48,531 nucleotides of DNA from Candidatus Zipacnadum vermilionense (GCA_029821755.1 JALGSV010000027.1:1-48531); one strand, 5' to 3'. Shown: positions 10,001-17,886, counted from the stretch's first letter. Numbers and translations are program-made. The notes: generated from the sequence alone by a model not told the origin.

Positions 10001-10526
10001 CGCCAAGACCTTTACGCAACCTCTCACGATCACCTGGGCGGGCGTCACCGGATCCCTCCGGCTGGCGTGGCCGACAGTCAACACGCTCGCCGGGGACAAG
10101 ACCTTCCTCCTGACGGATCTGGCGACGGGTACCGTCACCAACCTGCGCATTTCGCCGGCGTATGTCTTCCGGGCCACCCAGCCCTCCGGGCAGCGGCAGC
10201 TCAGCCTGACCGTCACCGACCGCACCGCGGCCTCCCTGCAGGTCACGGCTATGTCGGCGCAGGCTACCGCGCAGGGCGCGCAGGTTGTCTTTGCGCTGTC
10301 CGCCCCGGCCACCTGCGACCTGCAGGTACTCAACATCGCCGGGCGCAGCGTACGGCAGGTCCTGATCGGCGCGGTGCGACCAGCGGGGCGGAACCTGATC
10401 CTGTGGGACGGACGCAACCAGGGCGGCGCCCGCGTCCCCGCGGGCCGCTACCTGGTCAGCCTCGAGGCCCACGACGACCAGGGCGGCTTAGTGCGCCTGG
10501 TGCGGGACGTGCTGCTGACCAGATAG
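7098..10526 (+). CDS. Secreted S8 subtilisin-like serine peptidase with FnIII and FlgD-like domains (copy 2)
   Basis: 1142 residues from ATG 7098, preceded by AGAGGAG at 7085-7091; the GTG at 7077 lies in a hairpin and is unlikely. A long N-terminal lead (1-34) precedes the signal helix, which ends AAAWA before G (about residue 52). The S8 domain keeps Asp196 (IVDSGVD), His260 (SHGTLAAG), Asn351 (AAGNQ) and Ser440 (GTSFSSP). The usual second His of the GHGTH motif is Leu here. The layout matches copy 1: prodomain, S8, two FnIII-like modules, a duplicated GFW/GNPF domain and a C-terminal FlgD-type Ig domain. Shared phrases such as NGYVDDV and the WDVTTG lead-in mark a tandem duplication that has since diverged. 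Probably expressed with copy 1. Substrate unknown. Confidence 0.9.
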   Translation: MTEGCLTGRGEFRTVGTEVGGRNRPTAFAPRNWGGRLSALLLLLVTAAAWAGPERVVPLAAAPYTQIGPRGQVIVHPAQAVADRLIVIMEPTGTVAQVSPMAVITAAVPGATVKAVLPRSGVVVVDLPVGSNLQTAAAQFQRQPGIRLAVPDTLVYPQLIPNDPKYPQQYQLPLVRAPGGWDVTTGSSSVVIAIVDSGVDLDHPDLAAKIWTNPQEIPGNGQDDDGNGYVDDVHGWNFVENNNDVSPAPEAGQDNSVVSHGTLAAGLAAALSNEGWGSAGVDWRARIMPLKIFAHDGMGTMSGVLQGIEYATANGAKVINLSLGGTWNEGYNPVIQAAYNAGVVMVCAAGNQAQALSNVKTTWQSPVCNDGPTPLLDNMILGVGATDRNDRKSYYSNWDTSTGKHFVDLCAPGDEVYGPVYQDAGFPGFTQYWGTNTGTSFSSPLVAGAAALLLAREPGLTPAQIFVRLKSSTDNIDALNPGYAGKLGGRLNIARALGEVSPPQAAQNVAAADTVGDQGGSITLTWLKSGDDGAGANNVTKYTIRRRQGTTGGFAALKDLAPGTVQYVDNTTTDGQDYYYQVRTYAGTLYTDSDTVGPVQSRNDAPPPAVSTLSATDRPDDSGGAIVLKWTYPAPPDFKEFHVYRQAYNFTNVTGRTPVAVITDAGSTTLTDEGVVDGSDYYYALTAVDTLGNENRNVTAVGPVQSYPNQDLTISAGTHLMATPVLPADLHPATLLGLPTSQLLYARYVAAVQDYIAYSGEPLPAALRLALGQGFWVKLASEVTVSPTGQSAPAGDFPVNLVSGWQALGNPFFAAVDFAACTVTSGGNTMDLASAQAAGLLLAQAWVWDTSINGYRMVNGDTGGSRLISPWQGFWVQALQACTLSIVRPGDALAANVKAQATAEPAAGEWRLQLTAQAGPYQDPDNYVGVGAQAVQIESPPLPGEGVDLSLGAGRAGSAVAMRLLATDAKTFTQPLTITWAGVTGSLRLAWPTVNTLAGDKTFLLTDLATGTVTNLRISPAYVFRATQPSGQRQLSLTVTDRTAASLQVTAMSAQATAQGAQVVFALSAPATCDLQVLNIAGRSVRQVLIGAVRPAGRNLILWDGRNQGGARVPAGRYLVSLEAHDDQGGLVRLVRDVLLTR

Positions 10527-10539
10527 ACGACGCGCTGGA

Positions 10540-10573
10540 GGGCGCGCAGACGAGCCGCAAACGGCGCGCGCCC
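10540..10573 (+). repeat. GC-rich inverted repeat after second subtilase
   Basis: GGGCGCGC at 10540-10547 pairs with GCGCGCCC at 10566-10573 across an 18-base loop. There is no T-tract, so it is at best a weak terminator or mRNA 3'-end structure. Confidence 0.35.
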
Positions 10574-10611
10574 ACTCGGCCGGCCCCGCCCCCGCTGGCC
10601 TTCCTGCTTCC

Positions 10612-10641
10612 TTGACACCCCCCTTTCCTCTCCCGTATAAT
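10612..10641 (+). promoter_or_regulatory. Consensus sigma-70 promoter of histidine kinase gene
   Basis: Both hexamers are perfect: TTGACA at 10612-10617 and TATAAT at 10636-10641, spaced 18 bases. The start of transcription should be near 10648, leaving a 5' leader of about 115 bases before the kinase ATG at 10763. Confidence 0.85.
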
Positions 10642-10688
10642 TGATGATGATAGTAGTCGGAGTCGGCCTCGGCTCCCTGTCCTACTTG

Positions 10689-10727
10689 GCGGCCTTGCGG
10701 CAATGCGCGGGCCGCGCTGATTTTTTT
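10689..10727 (+). promoter_or_regulatory. Terminator-like hairpin and T7 run in the kinase leader (possible attenuator)
   Basis: Within the predicted leader, GCGGCC at 10689-10694 can pair with GGCCGC at 10710-10715, enclosing a smaller TTGC/GCAA pairing, and a run of seven T follows at 10721-10727. Downstream, GTCCTC (10737-10742) and GAGGAC (10745-10750) form a tight palindrome that contains the GGAGG ribosome site. Together they look like a leader that can limit expression, but no known riboswitch class is recognised. Confidence 0.4.
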
Positions 10728-10762
10728 CGTCCCCGAGTCCTCGGGAGGACTAGACCAACAAA

Positions 10763-12466
10763 ATGCCTGACCGTTCGATGCCTGAAGATCCCAGTTCCGT
10801 GCGCAAAGAGTTGGAGCGCTATCGCCTGGTAGTGACCGAACTCCAGGGCAAGATTCGCCAGCTGGAGGACGAACTGCAGACGACCACTGCGATGACCGAG
10901 ATGCCTACGGTGGTCGTGACTAGGCCCGAGCTGCACCAGACCCTGTCGCGTCTACTGAATAAGATCGCCATGATCGTGCAGGCCAGCGAAGTCGTCATCA
11001 TGCTGTACCAGCCGGAGGCGGGCGAGCTGGTGGTACTGCCCCCCTCGCTGGGTATCACCGACGAGCAGGCCAGCCAGGTACATGTGGACCCCGAGCAGGG
11101 CGTGACCGGGCTGGTCTACCGGACCGGCGAATCGGCCATCTACAACGACGCCCTCAACGACCCCCGCACGCTCAAAGACAAGATCGCCCTGCTCCGCATG
11201 CGTAACGGCATCTGCGTCCCGCTGACCATTAAGCAGCGCGATGAGGAAGAGCGCATCATTCAGGAGCGCGTCATCGGCGTGATGCACGCCTGCAATAAGC
11301 GCTACGAGCAGGCCTTCAATGACGACGACGTGCGCCTACTGGAGATGCTGGCCGAGCAGGCCGCCGCTATTGTCTCCAACGCGCAGATCTACATCGAACT
11401 GACCGAGGAGAAGGCGCGCCTGGAGCAGACGCTGGAGACGCTACACGCCGGTGTGATCGCTGTGGACGTTAGCGGGCGGATTCGTCTACTCAACCGGGCG
11501 GCCGCGCAGATGCTGGGTATTTCGGCCCTGTCCTACGAGGGGCAGCAACTCACCGCGGTAGTGAGCAACGAGCAGGTCGCCGACCTCTTGCACAATTCCC
11601 TAGCCGACCAGACCGAGATACAGGTCGAAATCGGCTCGGCGGCCGACCGGCGCATCTACAAGGGCGAAACCAGCCTGATGCGTGACGAGGGCAAGCTGCA
11701 GGCCATCGTGGCCATTTTCAACGACATCACCGAAATCCGCCAGGTGGAACGGATGAAGACCGCTTTCGTGTCCACCGTCTCGCACGAGCTGCGTACCCCC
11801 CTTACCTCCATTAAAGGCTTCATCTCTACCCTAATCGACGACGTAGACAACCTCTACGATGACGAGACCCGCCAAGAGTTCTACGGGATCATCGACCAGG
11901 AGTGCGACCGCCTCACCCGCTTGATCAGCGACCTCCTGAACGTGTCGCGCATCGAGTCGGGGCGGGCGCTGGATATGCAGCTCTCCGAGGTTGACTTGCA
12001 CAAGCTCGCGGGCCGGGTGCTGCAGGCGCAGCAACAATACACCACGCGCCACAAGCTCATCAACGAAGTGCCGACTGACTTCCCGCTGATCGAGGCGGAT
12101 GGCGACAAGGTCTACCAGGTAATCGACAACCTGATTGGCAACGCCATCAAGTACGCGCCGGAGGGCGGCAACATCACGGTGGCCGCCGAGGACGAGGGCG
12201 GCACGATTCGACTGGACATCACCGACCAGGGCCTAGGCATCCCGGAGCGCCACCGCGATAAGATCTTTGAGCGCTTCCACATGGTGGATGACGACGTAGA
12301 GCACAAGGCGATCAAGGGCACCGGCATCGGGCTGTACCTGGTGCGGCATTTGACTCGGGCGCACGGCGGCGATGTGTGGCTGGCGTCGTCCGAGGAGGGC
12401 AAGGGCTCGACCTTTGCCGTCCGTCTGCCCAAGGTGGCACAGGAGTCGGAGCAAGCAGGCATATAG
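10763..12466 (+). CDS. Soluble sensor histidine kinase (GAF-PAS-HisKA-HATPase)
   Basis: 567 residues. A short coiled coil (about 12-42) is followed by a GAF domain (about 57-212) and a PAS domain (about 222-328, starting LHAGVIAVDVSGRIRLLNRA). HisKA carries the phosphate-accepting His341 in STVSHELRTPLTS. The ATPase domain has the N box with Asn460 (IDNLIGNAIKYAPEGG), the G1 box DQGLGIP, the F box IFERFHMV and the G2 box GTGIGLYLVRH. No membrane helix is visible, so the kinase is cytoplasmic and senses through GAF/PAS. ATG 10763 has GGGAGGA at 10743-10749, rather far; ATG 10778 in the same frame is an alternative. No response regulator is adjacent; the nearest is at 20316. A terminator-like hairpin follows the gene. 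Confidence 0.92.
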   Translation: MPDRSMPEDPSSVRKELERYRLVVTELQGKIRQLEDELQTTTAMTEMPTVVVTRPELHQTLSRLLNKIAMIVQASEVVIMLYQPEAGELVVLPPSLGITDEQASQVHVDPEQGVTGLVYRTGESAIYNDALNDPRTLKDKIALLRMRNGICVPLTIKQRDEEERIIQERVIGVMHACNKRYEQAFNDDDVRLLEMLAEQAAAIVSNAQIYIELTEEKARLEQTLETLHAGVIAVDVSGRIRLLNRAAAQMLGISALSYEGQQLTAVVSNEQVADLLHNSLADQTEIQVEIGSAADRRIYKGETSLMRDEGKLQAIVAIFNDITEIRQVERMKTAFVSTVSHELRTPLTSIKGFISTLIDDVDNLYDDETRQEFYGIIDQECDRLTRLISDLLNVSRIESGRALDMQLSEVDLHKLAGRVLQAQQQYTTRHKLINEVPTDFPLIEADGDKVYQVIDNLIGNAIKYAPEGGNITVAAEDEGGTIRLDITDQGLGIPERHRDKIFERFHMVDDDVEHKAIKGTGIGLYLVRHLTRAHGGDVWLASSEEGKGSTFAVRLPKVAQESEQAGI

Positions 12467-12505
12467 GGCGGGCGCGCCGAACGGGTCGCCCGGCGCGCAA
12501 AGAAG

Positions 12506-12557
12506 GACCGGAGTAGCGGTTGTCGCCTTCCTGACGAGGCTACCGGCTCCGGTCTTT
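12506..12557 (+). terminator. Hairpin after the histidine kinase gene
   Basis: GACCGGAG at 12506-12513 pairs with CTCCGGTC at 12547-12554. An inner TAGC/GCTA pairing extends the stem, and TTT follows. It separates the kinase transcript from rpiB. The T-run is short, so strength is uncertain. Confidence 0.55.
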
Positions 12558-12614
12558 GAACGATAGGCACAGGGGCAGCACACCGACAGGACTGAGTGGC
12601 AAGAGACGGACGCT

Positions 12615-13061
12615 ATGAAGATAGCTATGGGCAATGATCATGCGGGCTTTCCCCTGCGCGAGGTGGTGCGAGGGGCCGTGGAGGCGCTAGGGCACGAGGT
12701 AGTGGACTTTGGCACGACTACCCAGGACTCGTGTGACTATCCAGACGTGGCCGTAGTGCTGTCGCGGGCAGTGGCGGCGGGAGAGTGCGATTTGGGGATT
12801 CTGTTCTGCGGGACCGGCATCGGCATGGCCATCGCCGCGAATAAGGTGGAGGGCGTCTACGCGGCGCGCTGCGAGGATTGCTATGCGGCACGCATGGCTC
12901 GGACCCACAACGGCGCCAACGTGCTGACCTTCGGCGGGCGCACCATCGGGCCAGGGCTGGCGGAGGACGTGGTCACGGTTTTCCTGGCCACCGAGCCCTC
13001 CCAGGACCCGCGGCACCTGCGCCGACAGGTGAAGGTCAAGCAGGTGGAGGCGGGAGGGTAG
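12615..13061 (+). CDS. rpiB: Ribose 5-phosphate isomerase B (RpiB/LacAB family)
   Basis: 148 residues, the normal length. It interconverts ribose 5-phosphate and ribulose 5-phosphate in the pentose phosphate pathway. The N-terminal MGNDHAGF motif has the phosphate-binding Asp8-His9. The catalytic cysteine is Cys65 in ILFCGTGIGMAIAANK. The ARMARTHNGANVL segment has the conserved His98 and Asn99, and NVLTFGGRTIG is typical of the family. The ATG at 12615 is well fixed by homology; the ribosome site (AGAGACGGA) is weak. It heads a co-directional run that includes nucleotide and cell-envelope genes. Confidence 0.95.
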   Translation: MKIAMGNDHAGFPLREVVRGAVEALGHEVVDFGTTTQDSCDYPDVAVVLSRAVAAGECDLGILFCGTGIGMAIAANKVEGVYAARCEDCYAARMARTHNGANVLTFGGRTIGPGLAEDVVTVFLATEPSQDPRHLRRQVKVKQVEAGG

Positions 13062-13121
13062 GGCCCCCACTCCCGCCCTGCGTACGTCCCGTGCGCTTTG
13101 CAGAGGAGGAGGTGTCAGACC

Positions 13122-13709
13122 GTGCCCGCCCCGTCTGTCGTTCCGCCTGCTGCTCCAACTGCCTTACCAACTGCCGTTCCTCTGACGTGCCCGACGTTGA
13201 TGGAGAACTCCACGCCCCACAACTCTACCGGTTCCCGGCCTGACTGGGACGACTACTTCATGCAGATCGCCTTCCTGGTGGCGCAGCGGTCTACCTGTCT
13301 GCGCCGACACGTGGGGGCGCTGCTGGTCAGCAATCGGCGCATCCTGGCCACCGGCTACAACGGCGCCCCCCAGGGCCTGCCGCATTGTGAGGAATTGGGT
13401 GGTTGCCTGCGCGAGGCAATGTCCATCCCGGCCGGTGAGCGCCAGGAGCTGTGTCGCGGCCTGCACGCCGAACAGAACGCCATCGTTCAGGCGGCGGTGC
13501 ATGGCGTAGGTCTGCAAGACGTCACCGCGTACTCGACCACCCAGCCCTGCGTGACCTGTGCCAAGATGCTCATCAACGCCAACGTCAAGCGTATCGTTTT
13601 CGCCGGCGACTACCCTGACCCGCTGGCGCGGCAGATGCTGGCCGACGCAGGGGTAACCTTGGAGCGCTGGGAGTCGAGCACCCCGCCGGCCCGCGAGGCG
13701 CAGCCGTGA
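13122..13709 (+). CDS. dCMP deaminase family (ComEB-like) zinc deaminase
   Basis: 195 residues from the GTG at 13122, chosen because a strong GGAGGAGG ribosome site (13104-13112) sits at the right distance. An ATG at 13200 would give 169 residues and has no ribosome site. The first 27 residues are rich in Pro and Ala and are not part of the fold. The zinc-deaminase motifs are HAEQNAI (His115, proton-shuttling Glu117) and PCVTCAKM (Cys143, Cys146). With the N-terminal RRHVGALLV and [11 protein letters not shown] segments these identify a dCMP deaminase, which makes dUMP for thymidylate synthesis. The role could also be a related deoxycytidine deaminase. It overlaps the next gene by four bases (GTGA), so the two are translationally coupled. 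Confidence 0.88.
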   Translation: MPAPSVVPPAAPTALPTAVPLTCPTLMENSTPHNSTGSRPDWDDYFMQIAFLVAQRSTCLRRHVGALLVSNRRILATGYNGAPQGLPHCEELGGCLREAMSIPAGERQELCRGLHAEQNAIVQAAVHGVGLQDVTAYSTTQPCVTCAKMLINANVKRIVFAGDYPDPLARQMLADAGVTLERWESSTPPAREAQP

Positions 13710-14659
13710 TCGCGGTCGCAGTAGCCGTAGCCACCGCCCTACTGGCCACAGCCATCCTGGTGCCGCCAGTGCGACTGGCGGCGATCAAGCTGGGGATGGT
13801 CGTCCCCCCGGGCGGGCGGCATGCGCACACCGTACCCACGCCCACCGCGGGGGGCGTGGCCGTCTTCGCCGGCGTCTGGCTGGCGATCATCGCGGGCACT
13901 TCCGTGATGGGGATCTGGCCGTGGAGCGCGGCACTGCGCGGTGTCTTCATCGGCTCGGTCCTGCTGCTGGTGCTGTGCGTGATCGACGACGCCTGGGGCC
14001 TGCCGGTTATGCCACGACTGGTGGGGCAGATCCTGGTGGGGCTGATCGCCTGGGCGCACGGGGTCCGCATAGTCGGCTTTGGCCATCCCTTCTATGCGGA
14101 AACCGCCGGCTACATCCCGCTGGGGTGGCTGTCGCTGCCGCTCACCGTTATCTGGATCGTCTTCCTTATCAATGCCGTCAACTGGCTGGACGGTCTTGAC
14201 GGGCTGGCCGCGGGAGTCATAGGAGTGGCAGCCATTACCTTGGCCATCATGGCCTTCTCCGGGTTACGCAGCAACGTAGGTCTGATGTCGGCGGCGCTGG
14301 CCGCCGGGTGCGTGGCCTTCCTGTTCTACAACTTCAACCCCGCCAAGATTTTCATGGGCGACAGCGGGGCGATGTTCCTAGGGTACATGATTGCCTGCTT
14401 GTCGGTGCTGGGGGCCTACAAGAGCACGACTTTGGTGGCGATCGCCGCGCCGGTGTTGGTGTTGGGGGTGCCCATCTACGACACGATCACCACAGTGGCG
14501 CGGCGACTGCTTCGGCGCAAGCCGGTCTACAGCGCCGACCGCGGGCACTTGCATCACCGGCTGCTCGACCGGGGACTGTCCGTGCGACAAACCGTGCTGG
14601 CAATATACGCGCTCACCGCGGTCTTGTGCCTGGTGGCACTGGGGTTGTGGTTCCGCTGA
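13706..14659 (+). CDS. wecA: Undecaprenyl-phosphate N-acetylhexosamine-1-phosphate transferase (WecA/TagO type)
   Basis: 317 residues with about ten or eleven membrane helices. This family (related to MraY) moves a sugar-1-phosphate from UDP-GlcNAc to undecaprenyl phosphate, the first step in O-antigen, teichoic acid or related polymers. The family motifs are present: Asp94-Asp95 in [22 protein letters not shown] (Asn156, Asp162, Asp165); [11 protein letters not shown] with Asp219; and the carbohydrate-recognition loop [11 protein letters not shown] (His281, His283, His284), which separates WecA/TagO types from MraY. The GTG start overlaps the deaminase stop. The wecB epimerase follows with a 13-base overlap, supporting a joint role in surface glycan precursor supply. 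Confidence 0.88.
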   Translation: MIAVAVAVATALLATAILVPPVRLAAIKLGMVVPPGGRHAHTVPTPTAGGVAVFAGVWLAIIAGTSVMGIWPWSAALRGVFIGSVLLLVLCVIDDAWGLPVMPRLVGQILVGLIAWAHGVRIVGFGHPFYAETAGYIPLGWLSLPLTVIWIVFLINAVNWLDGLDGLAAGVIGVAAITLAIMAFSGLRSNVGLMSAALAAGCVAFLFYNFNPAKIFMGDSGAMFLGYMIACLSVLGAYKSTTLVAIAAPVLVLGVPIYDTITTVARRLLRRKPVYSADRGHLHHRLLDRGLSVRQTVLAIYALTAVLCLVALGLWFR

Positions 14660-15804
14660 ACTCGATCCGCGTCGCACTAGTCATGGGCACCCGGCCTGAG
14701 GTCATCAAGCTCGGGCCGGTCTACGGGGAACTGAGCCGGCGGCCAGAGTTCATGCCGCTGGTAGTGGCTACCGCTCAGCACCGGCAAATGCTGGACCAGA
14801 TGCTGCCGCTGTTCGGCATGACCCCGGACCTGGACCTGAACATCATGCAGGAGGGCCAGACGCTGGGGCAGGTGACCTGCCGGGCCCTGGCGGGACTAGA
14901 GCAGGCCTACGCGGAGCTGAAGCCCGATCTGGTCCTGGTGCAAGGCGACACCACCACCGTTCTGACCGGGGCGCTGGCCGCCTTTTACGCGCGGATTCCG
15001 GTGGGGCATGTGGAAGCGGGCCTGCGCACCAACAACAAGTTCTCGCCCTTCCCGGAGGAGAGCAACCGGCGTCTGACCGGGGTGCTGGCTGATCTGCATT
15101 TCGCGGCCACTCCGTTGGCGCGCGACAACCTCCTGGCCGAGGGCACGGCGTCGGAGTCCATCTTCGTGACCGGCAACACGGTGATCGACGCGCTACAGAT
15201 GATCGCCGCCCACCCGCCGAAGCTGGCGGGGACGCCGCTGGAGGCACTGCTGAGGGGCGACCGGCGGGTGATCCTGGTCACCGCACACCGGCGGGAGAAC
15301 CTGGGCGAGCCGCTGCGGCAAGTGTGCCGGGCGCTGCGTAAGATCGCAGAGGATTTTGCCGACGTGCAGGTGATTTACGCCATACACCCGAATCCTCAGG
15401 TGCGGGCGGTGGCGCATGAGGTGCTCGACGGGGCCGAGCGCGTGGCACTGATTGACCCGCCGGACTATCAGTACTTTGTGGCGCTGATGTCGCGAGCGTA
15501 CCTGGCTATCACCGACTCGGGCGGGGTGCAGGAGGAGGCGCCGGCCCTGGACTTGCCGGTCCTGGTCACGCGGGACACCAGCGAGCGGCCGGAGGGTATC
15601 GCTAGCGGCGCCGCGGAGTTGGTGGGGACCGATCCCGAGCGCATCTACCACGCCGCGGCGCGCCTGCTGACCGAGGCGGAGGCCTACCGGGCCATGCAGC
15701 AAGCGCCCTGTCCGTACGGAGATGGCCAGGCCTCGCGGCGGATTGCGCAAGCGCTAGAGTATCACTTCGGGTTGCGGCCGGAGCAGCCGGAGGAGTACGT
15801 ATAG
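14647..15804 (+). CDS. wecB: UDP-N-acetylglucosamine 2-epimerase (non-hydrolysing)
   Basis: About 385 residues from the GTG at 14647, which overlaps the end of the previous gene. The frame is open further upstream, but that part is out-of-frame translation of the WecA-type gene. The enzyme converts UDP-GlcNAc to UDP-ManNAc. Family motifs in order: MGTRPEVIKLGPV, VQGDTTTVLTGALAAF, VGHVEAGLRT, FPEESNRRLTG, FVTGNTVIDAL, VTAHRRENLGEPL, DSGGVQEEAPAL and RDTSERPEGIASG. The GDTTT, HVEAGLRT, EE-N-R and HRREN segments form the UDP and substrate sites of the GT-B-like fold. Coupled to the WecA-type gene, it probably supplies ManNAc for a surface polymer. Confidence 0.95.
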   Translation: MVPLNSIRVALVMGTRPEVIKLGPVYGELSRRPEFMPLVVATAQHRQMLDQMLPLFGMTPDLDLNIMQEGQTLGQVTCRALAGLEQAYAELKPDLVLVQGDTTTVLTGALAAFYARIPVGHVEAGLRTNNKFSPFPEESNRRLTGVLADLHFAATPLARDNLLAEGTASESIFVTGNTVIDALQMIAAHPPKLAGTPLEALLRGDRRVILVTAHRRENLGEPLRQVCRALRKIAEDFADVQVIYAIHPNPQVRAVAHEVLDGAERVALIDPPDYQYFVALMSRAYLAITDSGGVQEEAPALDLPVLVTRDTSERPEGIASGAAELVGTDPERIYHAAARLLTEAEAYRAMQQAPCPYGDGQASRRIAQALEYHFGLRPEQPEEYV

Positions 15805-15834
15805 AGGCACAGTTCGCCGTGCCCCGAAGGGATA

Positions 15835-15852
15835 GGCGTGATGGATCACGCC
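15835..15852. repeat. 18-bp palindrome upstream of the AI-2E-type permease gene
   Basis: GGCGTGAT at 15835-15842 is the inverted complement of ATCACGCC at 15845-15852, with two bases between. It ends ten bases before the ATG at 15863. It could be an operator, or a small hairpin over the translation start of a gene that has no Shine-Dalgarno site. Confidence 0.4.
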
Positions 15853-15862
15853 CCCACCCAAA

Positions 15863-16975
15863 ATGGAAACTACCACCACCGGACAATTCTGGACCCCGCG
15901 CCGGGTGCTCGGCTATACCGTCATCATCGGCCTGGTGCTCTTTGTGGTCTACAAGGAGTCGCTGGTCCTCTTCGTCCTGGAGCGGGTAGCCCGGGTGCTA
16001 GTCACCTTACTCCTGGCGATGGCGGTGGCGTATCTGCTGCATCCGCTGGTTAAGTGGCTGACCCCCAGGCTGCGCTGGGGCAGCGAACGGACCCGGCGCA
16101 CGCTGGCGGCCCTGTTCACCGTGCTCGCCTTCCTGGCCGTGGTGGTGGGACTCATCGTACTCACGGCGGTACCGATTGTTTCGGAGTTGCGCGGCCTGGG
16201 CGTGCAGCTCCAGGATTGGGCCAAGAATGAGCTGCCCCAGAACCTGGAGCAGTGGCGCCGGTCGTACGCGGAATTCGTCCCGCCGGACCTGGCCAACACC
16301 ATCGAGTCGCAAGCTTCGGACCTGGCCGGCCTGCTACTCAAGGCGGACTACTTCGCGGCGTTCAAGTGGCTGGCGGCGCGCGGCTGGTACGTGGTGGAAC
16401 TCCTGCTGATCCCGGTACTCGGCTTCCACCTGCTGCGCGACGGGCGGGCGCTGCGGGAGGGTATCCTGGGCTATGTCTCTCCGCGCCACCGTCGGGTGGT
16501 GCGGGTGCTGAGCGAGGACATCCACCGGGTGCTCAAATCCTACGTTCGCGGCATCCTCATCCTGTGTCTGTTCTTCGGTATCACCACTACCCTGCTGCTG
16601 TACTTTGCCCACACGCGTATCTACCTGACGCTAGGGCTACTGGCCGGGCTCTCCTGGACCATACCCATCGTCGGGCCGGTGATCGCCGGCATCTTTGTGG
16701 TGGGCGTTACCTTGCTGCAGAGCGGCTTGAACACGGCCCTCGTCGTCCTGGCGATCTACATCACCCTCAATATCCTGGACAGCAAGCTCATCACGCCCTT
16801 TGTGCTCGGGGAGGCCATGCGGCTGCACCCCGTCACGATCATCACGGCTCTGTTGTTGACGGGGCAGCTCTTGGGCCCGGTGGGGATGCTGATCGCTGTC
16901 CCGGTCGTCGCCATCGGCAAAGCCGCCTACCTGCGCTACCAGAAGCTACAGGCCTCCGCGGAGGTCGGTAGCTGA
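15863..16975 (+). CDS. AI-2E family transporter (PerM/YtvI-like permease)
   Basis: 370 residues. The layout is that of the AI-2E/PerM family: a pair of N-terminal helices (about 14-60), a further helix (about 79-105), a long extracytoplasmic domain (about 106-180) and a C-terminal block of helices (about 180-355). Family signatures include GRALREGILGYVSPRHR followed by DIHRVLKSYVRGILIL, and the C-terminal GPVIAGIFVVGVTLLQSG and ILDSKLITPFVLGEAMRLHPV. Members have been linked to export of small molecules, Na+/H+ antiport or signal uptake, so the substrate is open. No ribosome site precedes the ATG; a palindrome does. It overlaps uppP by one base (TGATG). Confidence 0.85.
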   Translation: METTTTGQFWTPRRVLGYTVIIGLVLFVVYKESLVLFVLERVARVLVTLLLAMAVAYLLHPLVKWLTPRLRWGSERTRRTLAALFTVLAFLAVVVGLIVLTAVPIVSELRGLGVQLQDWAKNELPQNLEQWRRSYAEFVPPDLANTIESQASDLAGLLLKADYFAAFKWLAARGWYVVELLLIPVLGFHLLRDGRALREGILGYVSPRHRRVVRVLSEDIHRVLKSYVRGILILCLFFGITTTLLLYFAHTRIYLTLGLLAGLSWTIPIVGPVIAGIFVVGVTLLQSGLNTALVVLAIYITLNILDSKLITPFVLGEAMRLHPVTIITALLLTGQLLGPVGMLIAVPVVAIGKAAYLRYQKLQASAEVGS

Positions 16976-17793
16976 TGGGGTGGACCCAGGCGCTGGTGCT
17001 GGCGATCATTCAGGGGCTTACCGAGTTCCTGCCCGTGTCCAGCAAGAGTCACCTGATGGTGGCCGAGAAGCTGCTGGGTGTGCACGTGGACAGCTTCATC
17101 ACCCTGGCGGTATTGCTGCACTTCGGGACCTTCCTGGCGGTGGTAATCTACTACCGACGGGACTGGGCAGGGCTGTTCCGGGGGCTGGTACGGAAGGGTG
17201 AGGAAGGCCGGCAGGCGTGGCGATTGGCGGGACTGCTGCTGGTGGGCACGATCCCGGCGGCGCTAGCCGGACTGCTCCTGGAGAAGCACCTGGAGCCGCT
17301 CTATGACAAACTGCTGCCGGCGGGCCTGTTGTGGCTGGTCACCGCCACATTTCTGTGGTATGCTGACCGCCTGTCCGGTGCCCGTGGCCGGAAACAGACC
17401 CGCTGGTCGGACGCTCTCTGGGTGGGGATCGGGCAGGCCGTAGCTCTGCTGCCAGGAGTTTCCCGCTCCGGATCTACCATCTTCGCAGGCCTGGCTCGGG
17501 GTTTCGACGACCAGTGGGCGCCCCGGTTCGCGTTTCTGCTCTCGGCCCCGATAGTGCTCGGGGCGACGGTGTTCCACGCCAAGCACCTGCTGGATCCTGC
17601 GGCCGCGGGGAGCGGCCTCGGAGGGGTTCCGCCCGCGATGGCCGCGGTAGCCTGCGCGGTGTCGGCCGTCGTGGGCTGCCTGGCGATCAGGCTGGTAATC
17701 GGCGCCGTCCGCGCGGGGAAGCTCAAGTACTTCGCCGCCTGGTGCGCGATCATGGGCATGGTGGCGATAGTGTGGGGACTGTTGGGAGGATAA
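16975..17793 (+). CDS. uppP: Undecaprenyl-diphosphatase UppP (BacA)
   Basis: 272 residues with about eight helices, the usual size. It removes phosphate from undecaprenyl pyrophosphate to recycle the lipid carrier for peptidoglycan and polysaccharide synthesis; loss of it raises bacitracin sensitivity in known species. Motif 1 is QGLTEFLPVSSKSHL near residues 13-28 (the more common form ends SSSGHL or SSTGHL, so Lys-Ser is a variant). Motif 2 is LLPGVSRSGSTIFAGL at about 158-173, with the essential Arg and Ser residues. Its start codon overlaps the stop of the permease gene, so the two are translationally coupled. It fits the neighbouring WecA- and WecB-type genes, which consume or act on the same carrier pathway. 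Confidence 0.93.
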   Translation: MGWTQALVLAIIQGLTEFLPVSSKSHLMVAEKLLGVHVDSFITLAVLLHFGTFLAVVIYYRRDWAGLFRGLVRKGEEGRQAWRLAGLLLVGTIPAALAGLLLEKHLEPLYDKLLPAGLLWLVTATFLWYADRLSGARGRKQTRWSDALWVGIGQAVALLPGVSRSGSTIFAGLARGFDDQWAPRFAFLLSAPIVLGATVFHAKHLLDPAAAGSGLGGVPPAMAAVACAVSAVVGCLAIRLVIGAVRAGKLKYFAAWCAIMGMVAIVWGLLGG

Positions 17794-17815
17794 CCCAGAA
17801 CAGGCGACTGTTGCG

Positions 17816-17845
17816 GCTGAGCCGCGAAAGCCGCCCCTACAACGG
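17816..17845. repeat. Partial family A REP-like sequence upstream of hppA
   Basis: Contains a GCGGCT/AGCCGC hairpin and the segment AAAGCCGCCCCTAC, which is shared with the right arm of the palindromes at 1384-1437 and 36107-36154. It appears to be a degenerate half element in the gap between uppP and hppA. Confidence 0.5.
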
Positions 17846-17886
17846 CGCTCCTATCCGCCGTTTCATACAATGAGGAGGAGATAACG

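Noticed and set aside
12467-12614. Possible tRNA or small RNA between the histidine kinase gene and rpiB
   Set aside because: Only a terminator-like hairpin is seen, with no tRNA T-loop motif or cloverleaf.
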